DNA of 64,000 nucleotides from JACKAQ01 sp965227145 (GTDB lineage: Bacteria > Calditrichota > Calditrichia > RBG-13-44-9 > J075), in assembly GCA_965227145.1 (NCBI GenBank), contig OZ245730.1:620001-684000 (forward strand). Direction: 5' to 3'. The notes below the pieces were generated by a model that saw only the letters and a program-made list of their open reading frames with translations, did not search any database and had not been told where the DNA came from. Below, piece by piece: positions 8,786 to 18,300 of the stretch (position 1 is the stretch's first letter; each line of letters begins with the position of its first letter). A program made the position numbers and the translations under genes.

Positions 8786-9490
8786 ATGGAATTAAAAAAT
8801 AAAGTTGTTTTGGTCACCGGCGGCAGCCAGGGAATCGGGTTGGCAACCGCAAAAATGCTCAGCGAAAAAGGCGCAACTGTCGTCATCACTGCGCGAAATG
8901 AAGCGAAATTAAAGGAAGCCGCAGCGCAAACCGGGGCAACCGCGATCGCCGGCGATGTCGCAAATGAAGAGGATGTGAAACGCATCTATCAAACGATTTC
9001 TGAAAAGTTCGGGCGGCTGGATGCCTTGGTAAATAACGCCGGTTACGGCTATTTTGATACGCTGGAAAACATGAACGTCGATTCGTTCAACAAGGTTTTT
9101 GCCACCAACGTTACCGGCGCAATGCTGATGGCGCGCGATGCCGTTCCGTTTTTCAAAAAGCAAAATTATGGCAATATTATTAACATCAGTTCCACCGCAG
9201 GATTGCGCGGTTTTGCCGGCGGCACGGCATATTCTGCAACAAAATTTGCGCTGAAAGCCATGACGGAATGTTGGCGGGCGGAGTTGCGGCAACACAATGT
9301 GCGGGTTATTTTGATCAATCCGAGCGAGGTGCAAACGGATTTTGTGGTCAATTCCGGCAGGGAATCGCGCCAGTTCAACCCGACCAAATTGTTGGCGGAA
9401 GATATCGCCCATACTGTATGCGGCGTGTTGGAGATGGCGGATCGCGGGTTTATTACGGAGCTGACGGTATTCGCCACTAATCCGCAGTAA
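8786..9490 (+). CDS. SDR family oxidoreductase (3-oxoacyl-ACP reductase-like)
   Basis: The 234-residue classical short-chain dehydrogenase has the NAD(P) motif TGGSQGIG (residues ~10-17), NNAG, the catalytic Ser in NISSTAG and YSATK with the Tyr-Lys pair. The ATG at 8786 is chosen over an upstream start inside the previous gene because CGGAGGA lies 8-12 nt before it. Length is normal. It reduces or oxidises an unknown alcohol or carbonyl; FabG-like fatty-acid and sugar reductases share these motifs. Confidence 0.88.
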   Translation: MELKNKVVLVTGGSQGIGLATAKMLSEKGATVVITARNEAKLKEAAAQTGATAIAGDVANEEDVKRIYQTISEKFGRLDALVNNAGYGYFDTLENMNVDSFNKVFATNVTGAMLMARDAVPFFKKQNYGNIINISSTAGLRGFAGGTAYSATKFALKAMTECWRAELRQHNVRVILINPSEVQTDFVVNSGRESRQFNPTKLLAEDIAHTVCGVLEMADRGFITELTVFATNPQ

Positions 9491-9580
9491 AATCGGATGT
9501 GCAGTCATCTTTCGGGTGAAGTTTGATGGCAACACTCCGATAATGGAATCGAAAATGTCAAATTGAACAGGAGTTAAACA

Positions 9581-9925
9581 ATGAAAAATCGTCGATCCGA
9601 AAAACGGCGTCACCTGATTTATTATCTACAAGTGTTTAATGGCGAAACCGACCAGTTTCTGGGTAATTTGGTGGATATTACGCCGGAGGGATTAATGCTC
9701 ACCAGCGAACGCCCCATCGAAACCGGGAAAAATTTTAAATTGCGGATGAACATCCAGTTCTTGGCGCAAAAGGAAATGCATCTCGATTTGAACGCGGAAA
9801 GCCGCTGGTCCAGCACGGATGTCAATCCCAATTATTACGATACCGGTTTCCGGCTGCAGGAAGTCGATTCGGAAACGAAACTGATCATCGATCACCTCAT
9901 CAAAGAGCTGGGTTTCAACGACTAA
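9581..9925 (+). CDS. PilZ domain protein
   Basis: The 114-residue protein is a single PilZ domain: an N-terminal basic RRSEKRRHLIYY segment that aligns with the RxxxR c-di-GMP motif and a DITPEGLML segment in place of the D/NxSxxG motif. The Ser-to-Thr-Pro change may weaken nucleotide binding. Stand-alone PilZ proteins bind c-di-GMP and act on motility or exopolysaccharide machinery. AGGAGTTAAACA precedes the ATG. It is 17 nt upstream of the esterase gene and probably co-transcribed with it. Confidence 0.8.
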   Translation: MKNRRSEKRRHLIYYLQVFNGETDQFLGNLVDITPEGLMLTSERPIETGKNFKLRMNIQFLAQKEMHLDLNAESRWSSTDVNPNYYDTGFRLQEVDSETKLIIDHLIKELGFND

Positions 9926-9942
9926 TTCCGACAACGCTGAAT

Positions 9943-10599
9943 ATGAAAGAACATCACCTCCCGGTACAGCGAACTGCCCGATATTTTACGCTCGGCGAAA
10001 TAACCGACGAATTACGGGAAATCTGGTTCGTTTGTCACGGATACGGGCAGCTTGCCCGCTATTTTTTACGGAATTTTGAATCGATTGCCGATAAATCCCG
10101 GTTGATTGTTGCGCCGGAAGCGTTGTCTCGATTTTATTTGCAATCGACCAACGGAAGAATCGGCGCAACCTGGATGACCCGCGAAGACCGCGAAAATGAA
10201 ATCGCCGATTATCTCGCCTATCTCAACAACCTATCTAAAACCATTTTTGAAAAAATATCCCGGCAATCGGTTCGAATAATTTTGCTGGGATTTTCGCAAG
10301 GTGTTGCGACCATTTCGCGATGGCACCATCATGGGCAGCTCAATGCGGATCGCCTGATTTTGTGGGCGGGAATGATTCCGCCCGAAATTGATCTGCAAAT
10401 TTCCGGTGAAAAATTTCGCCAAACAGATTTGCACCTTGTTCTCGGCGATGCTGATCCATACGCGCAGCCGGAAATTATCCGTGAGCATCGCAGCCGTTTG
10501 GCGGATGGCGATGTATCATTTACGGCACATTCATTTGCGGGTGGTCATATTATCGATGGGAAAACATTGCAGAAAATTGCCGGTACACCAATTCCTTAA
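9943..10599 (+). CDS. Alpha/beta hydrolase, phospholipase/carboxylesterase-like
   Basis: The 218-residue product has an alpha/beta-hydrolase catalytic triad that can be placed: the nucleophile elbow GFSQG (Ser118), Asp171 in LGDADPY, and His202 in FAGGHII. Spacing and size match the YpfH/carboxylesterase-2 type of small cytoplasmic esterases. The HGYGQ at residues 32-36 is the oxyanion-hole segment. A strong bidirectional hairpin terminator follows the stop. Substrate unknown. Confidence 0.82.
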   Translation: MKEHHLPVQRTARYFTLGEITDELREIWFVCHGYGQLARYFLRNFESIADKSRLIVAPEALSRFYLQSTNGRIGATWMTREDRENEIADYLAYLNNLSKTIFEKISRQSVRIILLGFSQGVATISRWHHHGQLNADRLILWAGMIPPEIDLQISGEKFRQTDLHLVLGDADPYAQPEIIREHRSRLADGDVSFTAHSFAGGHIIDGKTLQKIAGTPIP

Positions 10600-10623
10600 A
10601 ATTTCCAAAACCCCTATAAAAAG

Positions 10624-10676
10624 ACAAAGCACGCGGAACATGACTTTCGAAATGTTCCGCGCGCTTTGTTTTTTTC
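10624..10676. terminator. Strong bidirectional terminator between convergent genes
   Basis: ACAAAGC-A-CGCGGAACAT pairs with ATGTTCCGCG-C-GCTTTGT, an 18-bp stem with one mismatch and a loop of about 10 nt, followed by seven Ts on the plus strand. On the minus strand the stem is followed by CTTTTTA. It lies between the esterase gene (plus) and the MenE-like gene (minus), so it can serve both. Confidence 0.85.
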
Positions 10677-10789
10677 GCATTCCGTGCGCAGCATACCGTG
10701 CATCCCTACAAGCGTCCTGAAATAATACAAAAGAATATTATTTTTACATGTGATGTGGGCAACATGATTGATATATCAGAAATTTAATA

Positions 10790-12256
10790 TCAAATTTCTG
10801 ATATATTAGTTGCTTTGTCGCGTTTTTCGATTGCCAATGCTTCAAAAAAACGGCGGTTGAGTTTTATTCCGCCGGAATCGGGCAGTTGCGGCCACGGGAA
10901 AATATGCAGCGGTAATTCAAATCGCGCCAATTTTTTTGCCAGAAAATCGCGGATTTTCGCCTCATTTAATGGCGTATCCGTTTCCACAAAAGCGACCGGA
11001 CGCTGCCCGAATTCGTTGTCCGGCACCGGGACAACCATGCTTTGGCGAACGCCGGGATATTCATTTAACGCAGCTTCGATGGTTTCGGGTTGAATATTTT
11101 CGCCGCCGGAAATGAACATGTTATCCTTCCGCCCGGTGACGTGTAAAAATCCGTTGTCATCTATTTTCCCGGTGTCGCCGGTGCGGAAAAAACCATCTGC
11201 TGTAAATGGCTGTTGGCGGCTGCCATTCGACCAATATCCGCGAAACAGGGTTTTGCCGCCAACACATATCTCGCCATCGGTTTCGATGCGTAATTCCCTA
11301 AAATTCAACAGTTTACCGGATGTTGACAATGCTGCGGCATCTGCATTTTGCGGCGTTGCCGTAATTTGCGAACTCATTTCTGTGCTGCCGTAACTGGTGT
11401 GAATGGGAAGTTTCAACCGGATCGATTCCGCAATCAATTGTTTGGGAATGGCGCTGCCGCCGAGCAAAATGGCAGTCATTTTTTGCAGCAACGGGATGTT
11501 CGATTCTGTTTGCAGCAACCGGAAAAGTTGGGTTGCAACCAGCGAAATATGCGTCACACCCAACGAACGGATCGCCGCTGCCAACGGCGTTTCCGGTGCG
11601 GAAATGCCCACCGCGCCCCCGCCGGCAATCGCACGAAACACAATCGCCAACCCGCCAACGTGATACAGCGGCAACGCCAACAGCCAGCAATCGCCCGCAC
11701 CAAAAGGGATATTTTCGTTGGCGCCAAGTGCGCTGAAATAGTGATTTCCAAATGAATGCACCGCCGCCCGCGGTTTGCCGCTGCTGCCGGATGTAAAAAT
11801 AATTGTTGCCAGTTTTGCATGATTTTCCGGCTCCGCCAGCCAGTCGCGAAAACTAAATTTCTGTGAAACCATGTCCGTTTGTTGGGGAAATTCTGCCAGG
11901 TTGAGCGAAATACAGCCGGGAATAATGCTGTTAACAGTGGTGGAAGAATGGAGAAAAATTGTTGCGCCGACAGTGGCGATGGCATCCAACATTTGTTCAG
12001 CGGAAAAGCGGGTGTTAATGGGTGTCGCAATGGCGCCAGTTTGCCATATCGCAAGCAATAGCGAAACATATTGCGCGCTGTTTGGTGCTGCGATGGCGAT
12101 CCGGTCACCCGGTTTTGCACCGTGTTCACGAAGTTTTATCGCTATTGTTTCTGCCCAACCGGCTATTTCGGGCAAGCTGAAAACGCCATCCGGCGAGTGC
12201 AGAAACACCGGATGTTCCGATGCAAAATCTGAAACCGGCATTATTGGGTGCGCCAT
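10790..12256 (-). CDS. menE: AMP-binding enzyme, 2-succinylbenzoate-CoA ligase (MenE)-like
   Basis: The 488-residue protein is an ANL-superfamily adenylating enzyme. It shows the P-loop TIIFTSGSSGKPRAAVH, the LPLYHVGGL segment typical of o-succinylbenzoate-CoA ligases, the YGSTEMSSQ A5 motif, GDTGKID and the C-terminal GRKDNMFISGGENI hinge. MenE activates succinylbenzoate in menaquinone synthesis. No other men gene lies in the window, so assignment rests on the motif pattern; a related acyl-CoA ligase cannot be excluded. The start overlaps the end of the upstream gene by 16 nt, which indicates translational coupling. Confidence 0.8.
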   Translation of the reverse strand: MAHPIMPVSDFASEHPVFLHSPDGVFSLPEIAGWAETIAIKLREHGAKPGDRIAIAAPNSAQYVSLLLAIWQTGAIATPINTRFSAEQMLDAIATVGATIFLHSSTTVNSIIPGCISLNLAEFPQQTDMVSQKFSFRDWLAEPENHAKLATIIFTSGSSGKPRAAVHSFGNHYFSALGANENIPFGAGDCWLLALPLYHVGGLAIVFRAIAGGGAVGISAPETPLAAAIRSLGVTHISLVATQLFRLLQTESNIPLLQKMTAILLGGSAIPKQLIAESIRLKLPIHTSYGSTEMSSQITATPQNADAAALSTSGKLLNFRELRIETDGEICVGGKTLFRGYWSNGSRQQPFTADGFFRTGDTGKIDDNGFLHVTGRKDNMFISGGENIQPETIEAALNEYPGVRQSMVVPVPDNEFGQRPVAFVETDTPLNEAKIRDFLAKKLARFELPLHIFPWPQLPDSGGIKLNRRFFEALAIEKRDKATNISEI

Positions 12257-13398
12257 CTTTTGTATGCGTCCGATTTCAAAAATTCGCTGAACAATTCGTT
12301 TTCTTGCATCGCGTCATCGGAGAATGCCATGCCGGCATTTTCTTCCAGACTGACCATCATTGCAACAACACCGTTAAAATTTCGATTTTCCAAATAAAGT
12401 TCGATCAGTTGATAGTGCGGTTCGGCCAGCCACGGTTCAAGCTCGATGGCCATTTTCTGATATTGTTCGTACAACCCAAATTCTTTTTGGGCGTAATAAA
12501 TATTGCCCATCATGTAATGCAAATAACCGTCATCTTCACCGACATTTTGGCTGAGCCGGTGCAGCGCCGCGAGGCTGGATTTGTAATCCTGTTTGACGAG
12601 AAAATAATCGATCAGCAGCAGATCGAGGCTGGGATCATCCGGATAACTATCGCGAAATTTTTCGACATATTCGACCATTAAATCATTGGAAATATTGGAA
12701 ATACAAATAATGTGCAGCAGCTGAACAGCTTTCATCTTTTGCACGGATGATGTCATGCTGAGATAAATTTCATGCGCTTTTTGGAAATCACCGGCGATGC
12801 GCGCCTGCTTCATTTCCGCAAGTTTAGGTAGCTCTTTAATATAGCGCCGCTTTTCGCCAAAAATTTGTTCGCCCATGCTTTTCAGATAATCCGTGAACGA
12901 ATCCGTATTGAGCAGCATTGGTTCGATCAAAATGCGAAATGTATCGCTGAGGTATTCGCCGGAGAGATAAATGTATGTGTCAATAATTTCAAAATCGCGA
13001 TCAAAAATAATGTCAAACTGATGATAATTTACACCGATATTCATCCCCGCCAGTCGAAAAAGTGCCCGGATCGTATCACTACTGGTATCGTAATTCATAG
13101 CCATGTAGTGCCCGTCTTCGCCCATTCCCTGAATAATTTCGGCTCCGAAATTGAACTGCTTTTTTAATCCGCTTTTCAATTCCTGTTCCATTTTTTCGGG
13201 AACTGCCAGCCCTTTCAGCGATTTATCCAGCAATTTATCCATTTTTATGTATTGGTTAATCGCTTCCGCATCACCGGCAGCAAGCCCGTACTGGATTGAA
13301 TAGAGAAATTTTTCGATGAGTGAATCCGCCGGAATTTCCGCTCTGCCGGCAGTCAGTAATGTAATTGTTAACAATAGAACAGATGTAAATCGATTCAT
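12241..13398 (-). CDS. Secreted helical-repeat (TPR-like) protein of unknown function
   Basis: A 385-residue protein with a cleavable signal peptide (MNRFTSVLLLTITLLTAGRA) and a mostly helical mature part. The C-terminal half has TPR-like units (DGYLHYMMGNIYYAQKEFGLYEQYQKMAIELEPWLAEPHYQLIELYLEN broken here into recognisable A/B helices around residues 285-340). The middle (about 55-190) is not recognised. The ATG at 13398 is used; the codon before it is TTG. GGTGAGGG precedes it. It overlaps the MenE-like gene and probably shares its transcript, although no functional link is apparent. Confidence 0.65.
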   Translation of the reverse strand: MNRFTSVLLLTITLLTAGRAEIPADSLIEKFLYSIQYGLAAGDAEAINQYIKMDKLLDKSLKGLAVPEKMEQELKSGLKKQFNFGAEIIQGMGEDGHYMAMNYDTSSDTIRALFRLAGMNIGVNYHQFDIIFDRDFEIIDTYIYLSGEYLSDTFRILIEPMLLNTDSFTDYLKSMGEQIFGEKRRYIKELPKLAEMKQARIAGDFQKAHEIYLSMTSSVQKMKAVQLLHIICISNISNDLMVEYVEKFRDSYPDDPSLDLLLIDYFLVKQDYKSSLAALHRLSQNVGEDDGYLHYMMGNIYYAQKEFGLYEQYQKMAIELEPWLAEPHYQLIELYLENRNFNGVVAMMVSLEENAGMAFSDDAMQENELFSEFLKSDAYKRWRTQ

Positions 13399-13509
13399 CA
13401 ACCCTCACCTTGATTTGTGGATTTCTGATGATTTGTGGTGGAAATATACCCATTTGCGGATAAAATTGACAGTGTTAAACGCCATCACGCCCATTTTATC
13501 CGCGGTTTT

Positions 13510-15015
13510 TCAAGCTGCGCCGCCGTAGGTTTTGTCGGAATCTTTGATCACGAATCGCGCTTTCAGACGCGCCACTTCGCTGGCCAGCCCGGCGATTTCC
13601 ACCGAGCGCAGCACTTCGTTGAAATCTTTGTATGCCGCCGGCGCTTCGTCTCGGGGATAGTTGCGGCAATTCGTCAAAATATCCCGGTTTTCGAACGAGC
13701 GATCCACTTCGTTTTGGTCGAGCGAACGAATGGCTTGTTTGCGACCCATCATCCGCCCCGCGCCGTGATTGACGCTGTAGCAGGTCAGCTCCGCACCCGG
13801 TTCCGCGACCATCACCGCCGATCCGCCCTGCGGATTTCCCGGCAGCAAAATCGGGTGTCCGGTGTCGTAAAACGGTGTGTTTTTCAATCCGTGATGTCCG
13901 GCCGGGAATGCTCGGGTCGCGCCTTTGCGATGTACCCAGGTTTTTTCGTTGCGCAAAATTTCCTGCCGCGCGATGTTGTGGCTGATAAAATACACCAGTT
14001 CGCCGGAAACGCCGGGAATAATTTCCTGAAATGCTTCCAGTACCAAGCTGTTAATTAACAGATGGTTAACTGTCGCGAAATTCCCCGCCAGCGCCATATC
14101 GTCGATGTAATTATTCGCTTCCGCAGTGCCGAGCGGCGCGTAAACCAGATTGTGGTCACCCGCCGGAAACGGCGTTCCCCACTGTTTGAACTGATTTTTC
14201 AGCAGCTTGAATTGATAATTCGCCAGCGTGAAACCGAATCCGCGCGAGCCGCAGTGCGATAAAAACGCCGCGTGCCCGTCTTTCAGCCCGAAAACTGCGG
14301 CGGCGCGTTGGGCGCGTTCCGTCGGTGCGATGGCCACGCTTTCGCATTCGCCGAAATGATTGCCGCTGCCGTACGATCCCAACTGGCGGATTTTTTCCTC
14401 AAATTTATCAAAATTACCGTTGCCGATCATCCATTGCAGGCGATGATCCAGCGCCTCGCGGCTGCTGTCGTGCCCCGTGTGAAACGCATCTTCGCAGTGA
14501 TTTGCCCAGTGCGGTGGAATGCCCAGCGCCTCGCAAACGGCTGCCGATGCGCCTTCGGTAACCGCTTTTCGCCCCAAATCCGGATCGACATGCCGCGCTT
14601 TTTTGACGGATCGCTGTCCGCGTCCGGCGCCGGTGGGCGTGCGCTCTTCAATCGCGTTGATGATGGCCCGCCGCAATTTGCGATCGTTGATTTCGCTGTC
14701 CGGCAAATTGAGTTGCAACAGGCTCATCGAACATTTGATGTCCACGCCAACCGGTCCCGGATAAATATGCGACGGCGAGACCAGCACGCAGCCGACCGGT
14801 GCGCCGTACCCGACGTGCGCATCCGGGTTGAGCACCACATCCGTCACGCCCGGTGATTCGCAAACGTTCAGCGCCTGCGAAATGCAGCCTTCGTCAAACG
14901 TTTCGCGGATGGCTGCCGTGCCGATCACGGTTGCCGGTTTCAGTTTGTTGTTGCGTGCCGGCAAAATCGCGGTGGCTTCGCCGGTGGGAATCAGTTGGGT
15001 GTTTTCTGTGGTCAT
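13510..15015 (-). CDS. rtcB: RtcB family RNA-splicing ligase
   Basis: The 501-residue protein carries RtcB hallmarks: NPDAHVGYGAPVG (residues 64-75), GVDIKC with metal ligands D92 and C95, GNHFGE and HCGSRGFG with further metal histidines, and NHGAGRMMGR containing the histidine that is guanylylated. RtcB joins RNA 2',3'-cyclic phosphate or 3'-phosphate ends to 5'-OH ends using GTP and Mn2+. The family consensus GVDIxCG reads GVDIKCS here and SHGAGR reads NHGAGR, small departures that keep the ligands. No archease or rtcA gene is adjacent. It is transcribed divergently from icmF. Confidence 0.9.
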   Translation of the reverse strand: MTTENTQLIPTGEATAILPARNNKLKPATVIGTAAIRETFDEGCISQALNVCESPGVTDVVLNPDAHVGYGAPVGCVLVSPSHIYPGPVGVDIKCSMSLLQLNLPDSEINDRKLRRAIINAIEERTPTGAGRGQRSVKKARHVDPDLGRKAVTEGASAAVCEALGIPPHWANHCEDAFHTGHDSSREALDHRLQWMIGNGNFDKFEEKIRQLGSYGSGNHFGECESVAIAPTERAQRAAAVFGLKDGHAAFLSHCGSRGFGFTLANYQFKLLKNQFKQWGTPFPAGDHNLVYAPLGTAEANNYIDDMALAGNFATVNHLLINSLVLEAFQEIIPGVSGELVYFISHNIARQEILRNEKTWVHRKGATRAFPAGHHGLKNTPFYDTGHPILLPGNPQGGSAVMVAEPGAELTCYSVNHGAGRMMGRKQAIRSLDQNEVDRSFENRDILTNCRNYPRDEAPAAYKDFNEVLRSVEIAGLASEVARLKARFVIKDSDKTYGGAA

Positions 15016-15328
15016 TTTGTTACCTGTTACCGTTTTATTTATTTAAAGATTGCCGCAAAGTCACGGAGATCGCAACGGTTTTTTTTATTTGCCACGTACA
15101 TAATTTCACTCTCCGTTTGGAAATCCGTGCTAAACCCATTTACATTTTGTTGGCGAAAGATTTTTAAGTCAAAAGGAAAAAGTGAACAGGTAAAAAACGC
15201 GACATTTTACCGGATCATTCTCCGTTTTCCTTTTTACTTTTACCTTTATCGTCATTTCTCTTTTTCCGAAAATAACTGTAAATTAGGCAGTTACGAAATG
15301 TTTACCGCGACAACATGAGGTTCAGCCA
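15016..15328. other. Divergent intergenic region between rtcB and icmF with degenerate repeats
   Basis: This 313-bp gap contains a degenerate GCCGCAAAGTCACGGAG-type repeat (15051-15068) and a loose inverted repeat: a purine-rich arm AAAAGGAAAAAGTGAACAGG (about 15172-15191) faces a pyrimidine-rich arm CCGTTTTCCTTTTTACTTTT (about 15222-15241). The icmF ribosome site ATGAGG lies 9 nt before its ATG. I see no clear promoter consensus. Confidence 0.5.
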
Positions 15329-18300
15329 ATGGCAACTATCGAGCAAAAAATTAGCAACAAAATACGGATTGTTACCGCGGCATCGCTGTTTGACGGGCAC
15401 GATGCGAGCATCAACATCATGCGGCGCATTTTGCAAAGTCAGGGTGCGGAAGTGATCCACCTTGGGCACAACCGTTCCGTTCAGGAAATTGTGGATGCCG
15501 CCATTCAGGAAGATGTGCAGTCGGTTGCCATCACCAGCTATCAGGGCGGGCATGTCGAATTTTTCAAATATATGTATGATTTGCTGGAACAGCGCGGCGC
15601 GGGACACATCAAGATTTTTGGTGGCGGCGGCGGCACCATTTTGCCGGATGAACTGGACGAATTGCACAATCACGGTATCGCGCGGCTGTATTCGCCGGAG
15701 GACGGACGCGAAATGGGGCTGGTCGGAATGATTCGCGATTTGCTGCACCAAAGCGACTTCGCCACCAAAACTGAATCGAGCGGCGACGAACTCACCCAAA
15801 TTCAGGCCGGCGATGTCAATGCAATTGCCCAAACGCTAACGCTCATCGAAAATCATCCCGAAAAAGCAGAAAAAATAATTGCCGATTTGGCAACATTAGC
15901 TGCCAAAAAACATGTGCCGGTTTTGGGAATCACCGGTACCGGCGGTGCCGGAAAATCGTCGCTAACTGATGAACTGGTCAGACGTTACGTTACCGATTTC
16001 GAGAGCAAAACCATCGCAATTATTTCGGTCGATCCCTCCAAACGGAAAACCGGCGGCGCGCTGCTCGGCGACCGCATCCGCATGAACGCGATTTACAATC
16101 CGCGGGTGTATATGCGCAGTTTCGCCACGCGACAGGCGCACATGGCGTTGAGTAAAACCGTGGTGCCGTCCATCAATTTGCTGAAAGTAGCCGGATTTGA
16201 TTTGATTATCGTGGAAACCGCGGGCATCGGGCAAAGCGATTCGGAGATCACCGAACTGGCAGATGTGTCCGTTTACGTGATGACCCCGGAATACGGCGCG
16301 GCAACCCAGCTCGAAAAAATCGACATGATCGATTTCGCCGATTTGGTGGCGCTCAATAAATTCGACAAACGCGGCGCGCTGGATGCGCTGCGGGATGTGC
16401 AAAAACAATATCAGCGCGGGCACGGAAAATTCGACCGGAAACCGTCGGAAATGCCGGTGTACGGCACCATCGCATCACAATTTAACGATCCCGGCACCAA
16501 CTCATTTTATCGGGCGATCATCGATAAACTGGTGGAACGCTGCAATCTCGACTGGCAATCGAGTTACGAAATCAGCGCGCAGATGAGCGAAAAAATCCAC
16601 ATCATTCCGCCGGAGCGGGTGCGCTATCTCGCGGAAATTGCCGAAACCAGCGATCGCTACAAACAATTTGTGGATAAACAGGTCGGGCTGGCGCGACAGG
16701 CATTCCAGATTCGCGGAACGATTGATCTGCTCAAATCGCAGCAAAAAAATACCGCAGAACTTGAGCAATTATTCGACGACACCTGGCGTTCGATTGACAA
16801 AGATTGTCAGGATATTCTGGATAATTGGGAAGCCAAAAAGCAGCAATACAGCGACGAATTTTTTAAATACAGCGTTCGCGGGCGCGAAATAAAAGTGCCC
16901 AATTTTAGCGAAACACTCAGCCACAACAAAATTCCCAAAATTGCGTTGCCAAAATATGCGGATTGGGGCGAAATTTTGCGATGGGCGCTGCGCGAAAATG
17001 TGCCGGGCGAATTCCCGTACACCGCCGGCGTTTACCCGTTCAAACGCACCAACGAAGATCCCACCCGCATGTTCGCCGGCGAAGGCGGACCGGAGCGCAC
17101 CAACCGCCGCTTCCATTATTTGAGCGACGGCATGCCCGCCGCGCGGCTGTCCACCGCGTTCGATTCGGTGACGCTGTATGGCGAAAATCCCGATTTCCGC
17201 CCGGATATTTACGGAAAAATCGGAAATTCCGGCGTTTCTATCGCCACGCTGGACGATGCCAAAAAGCTGTATTCCGGGTTCAATCTGGCGGAACCGACCA
17301 CGTCTGTTTCGATGACGATCAACGGTCCGGCGCCGATGCTGCTCGGGTTTTATATGAATGCAGCGATTGATCAACAATGCGAGATCTACATAAAAAACAA
17401 TGGTTTGGAAGAAAAAATCTCTGCCAAGCTCGACAAGATTTTTGCGGAAAAAGAATTGCCGCGACCGCAATATCACGGCAATCTGCCGAAAGGCAACGAC
17501 GGATTGGGACTGATGTTGCTCGGCGTGACCGGCGATCAGGTGTTGCCCCGCGATGTGTACGAAAAAATCAAAGCCGAAACCATCAGCCAGGTGCGCGGCA
17601 CGGTGCAGGCGGATATTCTCAAAGAAGATCAGGCGCAAAACACCTGCATTTTCTCCACCGAATTTGCTCTGCGAATGATGGGCGATATTCAGGCGTATTT
17701 CACGGAAAACAAGGTGCGCAATTTTTATTCGGTGTCGATTTCCGGGTATCACATCGCCGAGGCGGGTGCGAATCCCATTTCGCAGTTGGCATTTACGCTG
17801 TCAAACGGGTTTACGTTTGTGGAATATTACCTCAGTCGCGGGCTGCACATCGACGATTTCGCGCCGAATTTGTCGTTCTTTTTCAGCAACGGCGTCGATC
17901 CGGAATACGCGGTGATCGGCCGTGTGGCGCGGCGCATCTGGGCAAAAGCGATGAAATACAAATACGGCGCGAATCCGCGGTCGCAGATGCTCAAATATCA
18001 CATCCAGACTTCCGGGCGTTCGCTGCACGCGCAGGAAATTGATTTCAACGATATCCGCACCACGCTGCAGGCGCTGTATGCGATTTACGACAATTGCAAC
18101 AGCCTGCACACCAACGCTTATGACGAGGCGATTACCACACCAACAGAGGAATCGGTGCGTCGTGCAGTGGCGATCCAACTGATTATTAATAAAGAACTTG
18201 GAATGGCAAAAAATGAAAATCCGTTGCAGGGCGCGTTTATTATTGAGGAATTGACGGATTTGGTGGAAGAAGCGGTGCTGGCAGAATTCCGGCGCATCAC

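Noticed and set aside
16769..17752. Long antisense ORF (327 codons) on the minus strand inside icmF
   Set aside because: It is an ORF opposite a clear icmF with conserved motifs; no ribosome site or family likeness.
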